Positions 8,316-16,570 of a DNA stretch of 18,577 nucleotides are shown piece after piece. The notes under the pieces were generated by a model, which searched no databases, had not been told where the DNA came from, and worked only from the letters and a program-made list of their open reading frames with translations. How positions within the stretch are numbered: the stretch's first letter is position 1; every line of letters starts with the position of its first letter. This DNA comes from Trichomonas tenax (Eukaryota; Parabasalia; Trichomonadida; Trichomonadidae), in contig JALKBU010001001.1 of the NCBI GenBank assembly GCA_023091735.1, positions 1 through 18,577 on the forward strand, in the 5' to 3' direction. The position numbers and the translations under genes are program-made.

Positions 8316-9290
8316 TTAATGTGTATTTAAAGTTACCTTTTGTGTCTTTTTCTTTGGCATTTTGCTTTTCTTTGTAGATTTACTTTTTGTTTTAGGATTT
8401 TCATTTGATTGATTAAAAGTCTGTGTCTGTATATTTTGATTAAAACTATTCATCGAATTTCTTGCGCTTTTCTTTTCAGCAACCATTTTCGCCCATTTTT
8501 CTCTTTGTTTTCTTGCTTTTTGCAAAAGTTCATCCGCATCATCTTCAATTGAGTATATCTTTGTGTATGATGGTGTTACTAAGCTCTTTCTTTGTGCATT
8601 AGTTCTTACAGGAGTTGAAAGGTTATTTTCATTGCTTGAATCTCCCTCCATTGCATCAATAACATTTACATGAATTCCTAAAATATTTGGTGATTGATAT
8701 TTGTGTTCTCTATCATCAAAAGCAAATGTTTCTGAGTCGCTGTGACTATAGTTTGATGGTTCTTCACATTTTATCTCTTCTTTATGATGTGATTCATTTT
8801 TGATTTCGTGTAATTCTTCATTTTTATCGTATTTTAGATTGATGCCACTAAATTCATGTGATTTTCCGAATGACACATGTCTTTCAAAAAAATCTAAATT
8901 GAATAAATCAGTAGAAGATTCTGAATCAAATTCAAATAATCTTTTTGGAAAGTTTGTCCGTAAGCTTGATCGTTTTGGTTGTATGTTAGATTGTAATTTC
9001 CTATTTAAATGGCCTGGTTTTATGGTTTTCGATGATTCAAGTAAATTCATATATTGATTTTCATTTTTGGACTGTTTTGTATGGTTGTTATCTGTTTTTA
9101 CTTTGGTTTTACTGTCTTTATCTGTGATCTCATGTTTATCTCTATCATACAATTTTTTGAAATTAGGATCTGCACTTCGATGTATATTATCAAGCCATTC
9201 GAAGTTATTTTCAGCAAATATGTCAAGTTTTATAAACTGCTGTTCTATGTCGCACATCATCTCGTTGCATATTGATGCGAAAGAAAGCAT
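8316..9290 (-). CDS. Unrecognised disordered, charged protein
   Basis: A 324-residue protein that I do not recognise. Residues about 11-48 look helical (IEQQFIKLDIFAENNFEWL). Most of the middle is rich in Asn, Ser, Lys, Glu and Asp, and so probably unstructured. A charged helix at about 248-276 (ELLQKARKQREKWAKMVAEK) could be a short coiled coil, and a Lys-rich tail at 300-318 could serve as a nuclear localisation signal. Possible proline-directed phosphorylation sites are STPVR and LVTPS. No signal peptide or membrane segment. The ATG at 9290 follows an A-rich leader. Asn-rich low complexity is common in A+T-rich protist proteomes. A nuclear location is an inference from the tail only. Confidence 0.75.
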   Translation of the reverse strand: MLSFASICNEMMCDIEQQFIKLDIFAENNFEWLDNIHRSADPNFKKLYDRDKHEITDKDSKTKVKTDNNHTKQSKNENQYMNLLESSKTIKPGHLNRKLQSNIQPKRSSLRTNFPKRLFEFDSESSTDLFNLDFFERHVSFGKSHEFSGINLKYDKNEELHEIKNESHHKEEIKCEEPSNYSHSDSETFAFDDREHKYQSPNILGIHVNVIDAMEGDSSNENNLSTPVRTNAQRKSLVTPSYTKIYSIEDDADELLQKARKQREKWAKMVAEKKSARNSMNSFNQNIQTQTFNQSNENPKTKSKSTKKSKMPKKKTQKVTLNTH

Positions 9291-9686
9291 TTATTTTTGA
9301 TAATAAACGTTTCATATGTTGCCTAAGTTATACAAGATATTTTGTGTGTGCGTATGTATTCTATAGCAACAACTATATCGATTTATTAATAGCAGGAGTC
9401 GCAATCTCTGAAAAATAAATTAAACCAGATATTTTCATTTAATAAATAAACAAATTGATACATTTATATATTTCCTCATTAGAAAATTATTGCTAGAGCT
9501 TTAGTTCTTCATTTCATAGTGAATATATCAAATTACAAAATGAGATTATTTGATTGCATATTGTAATGATGATCAAATGATATACTAGAAACTGATTCTT
9601 GATATCTGAAACTTACCTTCGAGTTTTTCAAAATACAATACAATATTTTGTATTGATTCATTTTAGAAGGATACAAACATATATAT
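9291..9686. other. Intergenic region between co-directed minus-strand genes
   Basis: About 400 A+T-rich bases between the start of the disordered-protein gene and the stop of the Rpn11-like gene. It should contain the promoter of the former. No tandem array, inverted repeat or RNA gene was seen. Confidence 0.55.
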
Positions 9687-9689
9687 TTA
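9686..9689 (-). terminator. TAAA poly(A) signal overlapping the Rpn11-like stop
   Basis: The stop reads TAA followed by A on the coding strand (TTCTAAAT), as with thioredoxin and Pumilio in this window. Function inferred from the known trichomonad signal. Confidence 0.4.
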
Positions 9690-10592
9690 GAATGAATTCA
9701 TATCATTGTGAATTCTAATAAGTTTCTGATATTCTTTTGTTGCCAAATCCGCTGTTTCATTCCTAATCACAGTTTCAGGATCGACTTTTCCGATATGACG
9801 TGCTAACAATTCGGCTTCGTCCATTCCCTCTTCATCCAGAATTGATCTTCTGTAGTCTGGAGAGACTTTTGTCAGTAAATTAATCTGCTCAACACCTTTT
9901 TTGTCTGACTTAACAAAATTTGGTATTTCGAAGCCTGTTGTCCACTCCGGTCTATTCAGCGACATCAGCATCTGTTGTTCGTAAATATTCATTCGATATG
10001 TTACTCTCATCGCGTAATATTGCCTTCCTAAGTTTCGAACGAGAGCCTTTGTAGTTGGCCTTTCTAAGTGGCCTATAAATGAAGTAGTTTCGCGGCTTTC
10101 TTCACAGTTAGTATAAGCATTATTTGTCATGCACCTAAACGCACCGATAACAACCTTTCCCTTGACAGATTGCACCGGATCAATAACGATTGCGATCGAT
10201 CTTGGATTAGATTTCTCCCAAAGCATCTGTGTGCTCACATCTACGCCAGATAGCCAAACGCCAGTACCAGGGTGAGACTTAAACCACCCTATTACCTCTT
10301 CTGTGCGCGCTATCTTCTTCAAAAGTCCGCACATTTGAGATCTATAAGGATCATCAACTGGAGCTGAAAACACAGATTGGTTTTGGGGCATCGGAAACAC
10401 GTCAACGACACTCACTGTGTAGTCATCAATGAACCTTCCAATGACTAAGCCGTAGACTTCGTTTGGAATTCCACTTTGTGCTGTTTTAAGCATCTTTAAT
10501 AACGCAATGCCGGCGAGTTGGACAGTTTCTGCTGTATCAAAGTGGCCTTGTGATTGATTTCCAGAGAGATAATCATTACCATCGTCATCCAT
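9687..10592 (-). CDS. Rpn11/PSMD14-like MPN protein with an altered JAMM motif
   Basis: A 301-residue relative of Rpn11, the zinc deubiquitinase of the 26S proteasome lid. Rpn11 identity is shown by DTAE..LAGIALLKMLK, VYGLVIGRFIDDYTVSVVD, IDPVQSVKGKVVIGAFR, GHLERPTTKALVRNLGRQYY and IGKVDPE. The catalytic motif should read HxHPx(7)SxxD after an upstream Glu. Here (numbered from the upstream Met at 10676) E73, H135, S143 and D146 are kept, but the first His is Lys133, in GWFKSHPGTGVW; the usual Cys of GFGCW is Val. The AAG codon is at 10278-10280, and His to AAG needs at least two base changes. A zinc ligand is lost, so normal catalysis is unlikely; it may be a structural or dominant paralog. 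The start at 10592 (MDDDGNDYLSG) gives a human-like N-terminal length; the ATG at 10676 adds 28 atypical residues. Confidence 0.9.
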   Translation of the reverse strand: MDDDGNDYLSGNQSQGHFDTAETVQLAGIALLKMLKTAQSGIPNEVYGLVIGRFIDDYTVSVVDVFPMPQNQSVFSAPVDDPYRSQMCGLLKKIARTEEVIGWFKSHPGTGVWLSGVDVSTQMLWEKSNPRSIAIVIDPVQSVKGKVVIGAFRCMTNNAYTNCEESRETTSFIGHLERPTTKALVRNLGRQYYAMRVTYRMNIYEQQMLMSLNRPEWTTGFEIPNFVKSDKKGVEQINLLTKVSPDYRRSILDEEGMDEAELLARHIGKVDPETVIRNETADLATKEYQKLIRIHNDMNSF

Positions 10593-10876
10593 GAAAAAAT
10601 TATGCCAAAATCTTATTTTACATGGCAAAATAAATAACCTTTGACATTTACTTGGCATAAATATCTGCTTATGCATTTGTGATTATGAGCATTCGGTCAA
10701 TATGCAAGATATCGCTGAATTTCATTTTTGTGAACACTTTGTCATCATGCATAGGGTCAAAACCATATAAGAAATGGCGTATATTTTTATTCATGCGCCT
10801 TCAATTAACATATACCTAATAGAGTATTATTCATTTGAAAGCTCAGAAAATTTGAATTGATCATATATCATCAAAA

Positions 10877-10911
10877 GTTGACATGAAGTGATGAAATCTG
10901 ACATGTAAAAT
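10877..10911 (+). repeat. Pair of TGACATG motifs 20 bp apart
   Basis: GTTGACATGAAG and TCTGACATGTAAAAT place their G at 10880 and 10900. The context TCATCAAAAGTTGACATG matches TCATCAAAATTTGACATG at 14169-14186 with a single mismatch, so the two sites are related by descent or function. Confidence 0.5.
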
Positions 10912-11069
10912 ATTCGAGCGAATTTCTAAGCTTTGGAAAAGTGATGCATTTTGGGTGTTTCGTGGACAGTCAAAATATCAAAAAATATCGGGCCTTCGGC
11001 GATGATGACGCCACGCCAGCGCGGAAGGCAGTTCAAAAGCAATCAAAGTTCGCCAAGATTTCAAAAATA

Positions 11070-11138
11070 TCCCTCTCCTTCTTTTTTTTTTTTTCTTCTT
11101 CTTCTTCTCCTCCTCCCCCTTTTTCCTCTCCTTCCTTT
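11070..11138 (+). repeat. 69-base pure pyrimidine tract
   Basis: Only C and T from 11070 to 11138, including a T13 run, CTT repeats and CCT/CCCCC blocks. The other strand is pure purine. Such tracts can slip and can form triplex DNA with suitable mirror symmetry. The frames that read through it are low-complexity artefacts. Confidence 0.9.
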
Positions 11139-11834
11139 GCTTAAAAATTTTATTGTTTACAAGAACCTTATAGAACTTAATTGAACGTTTTGTCCCTTAC
11201 ATGTCAGAAGTGTCCAAACGTCACTTTTATCCTAGCTTTACAAAACCCTGCAATTTTTGGAGAAAACCCCTATTTTTGGTCACTTTTTGATATTATTTTG
11301 AACAAATTTGAGATCGAAATTTAGTGGATATATGTAATCTTTGTATATTATATTGATGAATGTCTGATTTATTTTTGACTATTTTTGACTTTTCGGATCA
11401 GATTTCACGAAAAACGAAAAAAATCACAAAAACTTGTTTTTTTGACACATAACTTTTCCTTTAGGACACTTCTACGAGGACGCATGCAGACACGCATGAA
11501 TTTACGCTTCTTAAAATCTATACGTTAAGTGTCTGACCTGTCATCCCCATTGTCTTGAACAATGTCTAGTTTTGAAAATTTAGTTTTTTATGTGTCTTTT
11601 GTAATTTTGCACTAAAAAATCAATGAATTTCGATTTTAATATGGCATAAATGATTTATAATAGATAAAGAATCGTATTATTGAAGAAAACGACATTCGAA
11701 AAAATGTGTATGTCTGTGTAAACTCCCGACACAGTTCAAAAATTCAATATATCTGTTCATTGTGTCCGACACCCACAAAAATTTGCTTTACAAAGACACA
11801 TTCATTTTTGCCCTTTTAAGGGATAAAACAAAAA

Positions 11835-12071
11835 ATGGGAGAGGTTTATTTTCGGCAATTTGCAGATTGGATAGACAATAATAATACAAAATATACACCT
11901 CTCACAAATATCGGTCTTTGCAAACTCGATAACAGCAACAAGCATCATGTTTTGTATGCGATTCGATTTTATCCAAATCTACCGAGAGCGAAAAGTGAGA
12001 CAACCTATTTGAAGTTTTTCTCGATGTGGGAATATCATTGGGATAGGCGTCCACCCACGCCCCGAATTTAA
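11835..12071 (+). CDS. Doubtful 78-codon open frame, possible gene or transposon fragment
   Basis: An ATG frame (MGEVYFRQFADWIDNNN...) of 78 codons in otherwise empty DNA. Its amino acid mix (Trp, Asp, Pro, His) is not typical of chance A+T-rich reading. At its end the +1 frame continues for 31 codons (EFNGDVRARLFLMGREF...) to a TAA at 12157-12159, which would fit a frameshifted older gene. No family was recognised. It could be the 5' part of the transposon whose transposase remnant lies downstream. An overlapping 116-codon minus-strand frame (11902-12252) means that the strand is not certain. Confidence 0.25.
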   Translation: MGEVYFRQFADWIDNNNTKYTPLTNIGLCKLDNSNKHHVLYAIRFYPNLPRAKSETTYLKFFSMWEYHWDRRPPTPRI

Positions 12072-12250
12072 TGGCGATGTTCGCGCCAGGCTGTTTTTGA
12101 TGGGTCGAGAATTTATTTGGAATTTTGGAAATTTTGGTCCAGGCGGTATTCAACAATAAAAATATCAATGAGCATGCATTATTTTCCATGCAAATATGAA
12201 TATTGTGTGATTGGCTTATCCTCATTTTATATTTCATTTTGAAGGTCGTC

Positions 12251-12300
12251 AATTTGACACGTAATCATGATATTTCTGACATCATGATATATAAAGATAT
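12251..12300 (+). repeat. Motif pair with ATCATGATAT direct repeat
   Basis: AATTTGACACGTAATC and TTTCTGACATCATG place the motif G at 12256 and 12278, 22 bp apart. Each is followed by or includes ATCATGATAT, giving a local direct repeat. It belongs to the TTTTGACATGTAAA family described elsewhere in this window, but as a weak member. Confidence 0.35.
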
Positions 12301-12305
12301 ATATG

Positions 12306-12319
12306 TGTGTCTAGACACA
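12306..12319. repeat. 14-bp perfect palindrome TGTGTCTAGACACA
   Basis: TGTGTCTAGACACA is its own reverse complement and is followed at once by a further TGTGTCTA copy. It lies in the gene-poor region before the hAT relic. It may be a protein-binding dyad or part of a transposon end. Confidence 0.5.
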
Positions 12320-12582
12320 TGTGTCTAACAGGCGTGAAAATCTATGGAAAATGAGAAGCGTATATGAATTTCAGAGGTGGGACAAACCTTGAAAATCGAA
12401 ATTGAAGCACCAAACTTTGCACACATGTTTGCATAGTCCTATATATGCTATATTATAAATAGCAGAGGAAAATAAGAAAGTCAAAGATTTGACACAATAC
12501 CTATACATGCAAAAGTGGCGTAAAAAGTAACAAAATGGCGCAAAAAATGCTTAAAGCTGGTGCATGTCAAATCGCCGATCGT

Positions 12583-12592
12583 AAAAAGTGAC
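12583..12592 (+). promoter_or_regulatory. AAAAAGTGAC motif before the hAT relic frame
   Basis: AAAAAGTGAC then GTTA then ATG (12597), which opens a short coding-like frame. This matches the placement before the Pumilio and BspA-like starts. A related AAAAAGTAAC stands about 55 bases upstream, also just before an ATG. Confidence 0.4.
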
Positions 12593-12596
12593 GTTA

Positions 12597-13351
12597 ATGC
12601 AAAAACGTGTTATCCCTCTTCCTGATGGTTATGAATATGATCCAGAGCACTCTATGCCAACAAATCCACAATATAGATGACATAATATATCTATCATCAG
12701 ATTCAGAATTATAGTGATCATGTTGATGCAAATGCGAGCTCGGAATCACAATTCTTCTTAATGGAGCCAGATCCAAACTTTCCTTACGCTCCACTTCCCA
12801 GACATCAAAATATAAGAACTGTCGTTACAGAAGAGTTACAAGGGCATTTTTTTATTCCTTTTTATATTAATTCGAATGAAAAAACAATGTACGAAGATCA
12901 GTGCTGGTATCGAATAAAAGACAGCCCCAACAAAGCGTTCGTTGCACTTTTCGAAATTGCAAATTCATTACATCTTTCGAATAGTCAATATCAGGTTTTT
13001 TGTAATGAATTTTACATGTGGTTATCTAGGCCACTAGTATCAATGTCATTGTTAAACGTTGATGATGGATATATTATGTGGCACAGCTTACTTAACATCG
13101 ATTCTCGGACACTTCTACCTAAAATTGCCTGTCAGCTACTCTCAGCTTCATGCTCAGAAGCAGAATGTGAAATGTTGTTTTCAACAGCTGGAAATGTGTT
13201 TGACATTTATAGCACAAGAGGCAAACCACCACTCATCATGGCTAAAGTGCAAGGTAAGCGCGATATCAAAGCTGCTAAAATGAAAAAGCAGCAGAAGATG
13301 CACACATATTTCCTCCATATCGTTTTTAAAAGAATTATCCAGAGATTTTGA
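12597..13351 (+). pseudogene. hAT-family transposase, C-terminal remnant
   Basis: The main frame (12761-13351, 196 codons) ends in a hAT C-terminal dimerisation segment: WHSLLNIDSRTLLPKIACQL followed by SCSEAECEMLFSTAGNVFD and STR, the usual SEAxxERxFSxAG signature. In hAT elements this region builds the transposase oligomer. Upstream, coding-like pieces in other frames (MQKRVIPLPDGYEYDPEHS from 12597, DDIIYLSSDSEL, then SDHVDANASSESQFFL running into the main frame) are separated by stops at about 12678-12720, so there are at least two frameshifts. The RNase H-like catalytic core is absent. A complete hAT transposase is usually well over 500 residues, so this is an inactive, truncated copy. 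No terminal inverted repeat was found around it. Confidence 0.75.
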
Positions 13352-13649
13352 AATAAAAATGTAATTATGATTATTTTATTGTTAATCGAAGCTTATTTAG
13401 TAGTTCATAGCTTCTGATATCTAATTGCGAAAATAAATTGTATTAAAACGTTATATAACTTTGATATTATTCGGTCATTGTAGACGGATATTATAAATAT
13501 GCGCAGCTATCTCGAATATCTTAAAATTTTACAGTATTTTGATATCAAAAATTGATAAAGATAGATGAAGGCTTGGTTTTGTAGGCATAAAAAGCTAATA
13601 TAACCATACACAATAGTTACACATGTTGTACTTTGTTTAAATGCCTTGA

Positions 13650-13750
13650 ATTTTTTTTCTCGTTTACTCTTTTGAGTTTTGCGATTTTTAACGAGTGACC
13701 CCCTATAGATCAGATCTGATAAAACATTTACGTGCCTTTCTGTGGTTCTG
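13650..13750 (+). repeat. Left inverted arm
   Basis: Begins with a T8 run and CTCG, contains GAGTTTTGCGATTTTTAACG, GAGTGACCCCCTATAG and the perfect 12-bp palindrome ATCAGATCTGAT, and ends near TTTACGTGCCTTTCTGTGG. It differs from the right arm mainly by substitutions and one C in the C-run. Confidence 0.8.
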
Positions 13751-14076
13751 TTTACAGTGGTATCAATAATATCTCTGCAAACAAAGACCAAGCCGCTAAT
13801 CCAATATGATTTTGCTTAAACAAACACTATCTTGTATTGGAAGATGATGGAAGCTCTTCTCTTATCTTATCTATTGTAGGTATAACTGCATGTTAATAAT
13901 ATAGATATAGGCTTTATTAAATCGCAGAATTTATAAATATATTAACAAAATCAATTATAATTAATACATTCATAAACAGTGTGATTATAGATTATTATTT
14001 TAAGAATATGAGAGTCTGTTTTTGTATTTTAAAAAAGCAATAATTTAACTTATTAAGTATTTCCATTTATTTTAAT

Positions 14077-14108
14077 GAGACATTTACGTGCTTTTCAGGG
14101 GTGCTGAG
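14077..14108 (+). repeat. Partial third copy of the inner arm sequence
   Basis: ACATTTACGTGCTTTTC followed by GGGGTGCTGAG resembles the inner end of both arms (AAACATTTACGTGCC... on the left; ACATCTACGTGCTTTT...GGGTGCTGA on the right, reversed). It is in the orientation of the left arm. It suggests nested or rearranged copies of one repeat family. Confidence 0.55.
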
Positions 14109-14172
14109 TATGTGAATAGCATTTGCTTGTCTATTTAACATGAGGATCTCGATGCCTCCATGAGATTTCATC

Positions 14173-14263
14173 AAAATTTGACATGTAAAATAAAGAAAGT
14201 CACTATTTTTGACACTTATTATCTGATATTTGTCATGTAAAGTCGAAAATTTGATATGTAATG
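14173..14263 (+). repeat. TTTGACATGTAAA motif array, four units
   Basis: AATTTGACATGTAAAAT, TTTTTGACACTTATT, TTTGTCATGTAAAGT and TTTGATATGTAATG put the conserved G at 14180, 14211, 14232 and 14253: spacings of 31, 21 and 21. The 67-codon minus-strand open frame here is only a reading of this array. Confidence 0.65.
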
Positions 14264-14575
14264 TTAACAATGAGCAAATTTAATGTGAACTTGAGTTAGC
14301 ATAACTTTATGTATGCTCGATGCATGAGTAAAGGAATGACGTTTGACTCCTGCGCGTAGCATATTTTTTCTTTTCTATTTTTTGATTTTTATAGGGGAAC
14401 TCTAGCAGAAATAAGCGAGCGAACGCTATAATAGTGAAATGTATTTGTTATAATCATCAAAGAGATTCATAACAGAAGCCCATTAATGATTTGTAATGGA
14501 TTTCTGTTTGTAATCATATCATGATTAAGTAATACCTTGCTAAGATCATGAAACAGATTGCACCACTAGAATCAG

Positions 14576-14675
14576 CACCCACAAAAAGCACGTAGATGTT
14601 TCATCAGATCTGATCTATAGGGGGGTCACTCGTTAAAAATCGCAAAACTCAAAAAGGTCAACGAGAAAAAAAAAT
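14576..14675 (-). repeat. Right inverted arm
   Basis: Reverse complement of the left arm: GCACCCACAAAAAGCACGTAG, the palindrome ATCAGATCTGAT, a six-G run, CGTTAAAAATCGCAAAACTC, and a final A9 run. The block around the palindrome and the C/G run is nearly identical between the arms. Confidence 0.8.
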
Positions 14676-15199
14676 GGAGCCGTTTAAATGTATCTGCTTC
14701 ATTGATGTTCATCGGTATATTTATAGAGATAACACGCACTTTTCTTCTCCTCAGCCCATTTTTTGGAAAAATTTTTAGTGAGAACACCTTTAATTAATTA
14801 ATTTTTTGAATGCAAAAATATTATGTTATTGAGGAATTTCTCATTAATGACAAAGATGCTTTCAAGCCAACCTTATCATACTCTGTTAATAATAATTCTT
14901 AATAATTTCTTTCACAATTATTATTATAGCATTTTTTGTTGTCGACAATTTGATGATGTATTATGATTTACGAGCATGTTATAGATTCACATTAAAAAAC
15001 AATAATAATAATATTTAATCGACAATATTCATAAATCTATATGAAATATTGGTAACTAAACTACCCAATCCATTGGAGCAATGTCTTGAATCGGAAATAA
15101 TATTTTTATAAAATAAAAATTGTGCAATACAATAAATGACGGTAGTATTATATGATGCCGCCAGACCTCTTTGTTGCACCTCTAAAATCTCGTTGGTGC
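14676..15199. other. A+T-rich spacer after the inverted-repeat element
   Basis: About 520 bases with many AAT/ATT runs and no open frame, array or RNA gene that can be supported. It contains the 3' flank of the LRR relic to its right. Confidence 0.5.
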
Positions 15200-16570
15200 T
15201 TAATCTGTAATTTCACAACAATCAAGAATATTTTCTATTTCTTGCCTGTGATCTTCGTATGTTGATAAAATGTCCGAAAAAATGAATTTCTTAAGATGAT
15301 TTGAGCCTTGTTGTTTAAATTGATTAATAATTGTTGTTTTGAAAGACTCAACTTTAGTATGCTTTGTTTTTATACACAATTCGAGAAACACATGTATGTA
15401 AGTTCTGGAGTGGATGTCAGCTGTATTAACAATTGGAATATCGCCAGTAAGACCATAATATTGTTTAATTGATTCTCCGCGTTTCTTGAATTCTTCTGGA
15501 GGGTTTTTTGATAGAGCTTCAATAGATTTTACAAAATATTTCAAAAGATCTTCTGGAGCATGATTTAAACGAAAGAATGTAGTCGGTTTCTCATAGAAAA
15601 CAGGCAGAAAATGGAACACTGTCGTTGACATGTCTTTGTCTTTAATATCAGAACAGGGCATATACAAACTTTCATTTTCATCATTTAATTCGAAAGTCAT
15701 TATAATTATAGTTTCTGCCAATTTACAAGTTTTATTTGAGGTTTCGCCATTTGTCGTTTTACAATTTACATGACAAGAATATTTTGGAATTTCAAAAACA
15801 TAAGATTTAAGATATATTCTAACGAAACTATAGTGTTTTCCTATATATACTACGCGATATTCATTTTAGTTTTATTATCAACAAACAGAAAAACAACATT
15901 TACAAAATGATTATCTTTTACTAATGCATCTTCATAAGGAAAGGAATTTTCACAATGCACATATAGCAGTCGAGATCTAATTCTTCTAAGATATGCAAAC
16001 TTCATTTCTTTGTTCTTTGAGATGTGATTTATCATTAAATTGATCACATTTAAAGTCAATACTGTCTGCAATTAGTAGCCTCAAACTAGGATGAAAAGAT
16101 ACTCCTGAAAGTGTTAATTGATGCCCACTAAGTGAAATATAAATTAGCTCTTCCAGTTTTGAAAGATCCGATGCAGATTCAATTCGCAAAAAAAAGTTAA
16201 ATTGGGCATTTTAGACAATGGATTGATTTTATTTGATGGACTTGAAAGGTACAATAAAATATTGAGTTTTCCTTTCAATTTTTCCAAATTCTCGCAATAA
16301 TAAACATCAAGAGCTTTAAGATTTGGGTAAATTAAAAATTTCATCAAAAATAAGTTTATTGCACCGACTGTCATCAATAGCCTCTAAGTTAGGAAGATCT
16401 TTGAAAACGATTTTTGTAATATTAGTTCTTAACATTCTAATTCTTTTAATTTTGGGTAATTTTTTGATCATTTCATCAGAAAAGCCTGCAGAAACTAGAT
16501 CCAGACTCTCTACATTATGACTGCTGTTCCATTTTGGATTTCCATCCATATATGCAATAAATGTCAACAT
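15200..16570 (-). pseudogene. Leucine-rich repeat protein spread over five frames
   Basis: One protein of about 455 residues can be followed through five overlapping minus-strand frames. The first (16316-16570, from an ATG) has LRR-like units such as VESLDLVSAGFSDEMIKKLP and LPKIKRIRMLRTNITKIVF. The next resumes with YPNLKALDVYYCENLEKL after a shift at the G3/C3 run 16325-16327. The third (RIESASDLSKLEELIYISLS) follows a shift in the A8 run 16188-16195. The fourth (KEMKFAYLRRIRSRLLYVHC) begins near 16020-16040. The fifth starts near 15864-15867 (EYRVVYIGKHYSFVRIYLK) and runs to the stop at 15200 as a ~220-residue non-LRR region of unknown function. Four shifts, three at short homopolymers, suggest a pseudogene, or several assembly errors. 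Intact relatives are likely protein-interaction scaffolds. Confidence 0.65.

Larger units (their letters stand above)
10593..11834. other. Gene-poor region upstream of the Rpn11-like gene
   Basis: About 1.2 kb without a supportable gene. It holds TGACAT-type motifs, a less A+T-rich patch (about 10990-11040), and the pyrimidine tract, followed by unremarkable sequence rich in GTGTCC and TGACA words. A TCTGACATGTAA at 10898-10909 has an inverted copy at 11198-11209. The open frames across the tract encode runs of Phe, Ser and Pro and are not credible genes. It may be old transposon DNA, since a hAT relic follows. Confidence 0.5.
13650..14675. mobile_element. ~1 kb element with ~100-bp inverted ends (MITE or foldback-like)
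   Basis: Two inverted arms, 13650-13750 and 14576-14675, match at about nine positions in ten and enclose ~825 bases with no credible gene. The shape suits a non-autonomous DNA element or the two ends of a decayed transposon. The closest coding trace is the hAT relic ~300 bases upstream, but no shared end sequence ties them. A clear target-site duplication was not found. The inside holds a partial third copy of the inner arm sequence and a 21-bp motif array. Confidence 0.6.

Noticed and set aside
8290..8316. AGTTCGAATATTGG as a tRNA B-box-like sequence
   Set aside because: There is no matching A box or acceptor stem, and the flanks do not fit a T-arm.
8800..9300. Plus-strand frames opposite the disordered-protein gene
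   Set aside because: They are antisense shadows rich in Phe, Ile and Ser, as expected opposite Asn/Lys/Glu-rich codons.
9687..10676. eIF3h or CSN5 identity for the MPN protein
   Set aside because: The JAMM surroundings (WLSGVD), DPVQSVKGKVVIGAFR and the C-terminal half fit Rpn11 much better than eIF3h; CSN5 lacks the QSVKGKVV segment.
10941..11184. 67- and 77-codon frames crossing the pyrimidine tract
   Set aside because: Their C-terminal halves are translated low-complexity runs of Phe, Ser, Pro or Leu; the first uses GTG as its start.
11902..12252. 116-codon minus-strand frame
   Set aside because: It overlaps the plus-strand frame at 11835, has no recognisable motif, and neither strand is convincing; only the plus frame is listed, as doubtful.
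13507..13791. 94-codon minus-strand frame over the left inverted arm
   Set aside because: It reads through repeat sequence and has no similarity to a known protein.
14067..14270. 67-codon minus-strand frame
   Set aside because: It is a translation of the 21-bp motif array and repeat copy, not a gene.
12597..15199. A complete hAT transposon spanning the transposase relic and the inverted arms
   Set aside because: The arms flank a region downstream of the transposase rather than enclosing it, and no second end was found upstream of it.
15735..15770. A TTGTCATGTAAATT plus ACGACAAATGG pair, 19 bp apart on the minus strand, as another motif array
   Set aside because: It lies within a continuous reading frame of the LRR relic, so a coding explanation is at least as good; noted for genome-wide scans.
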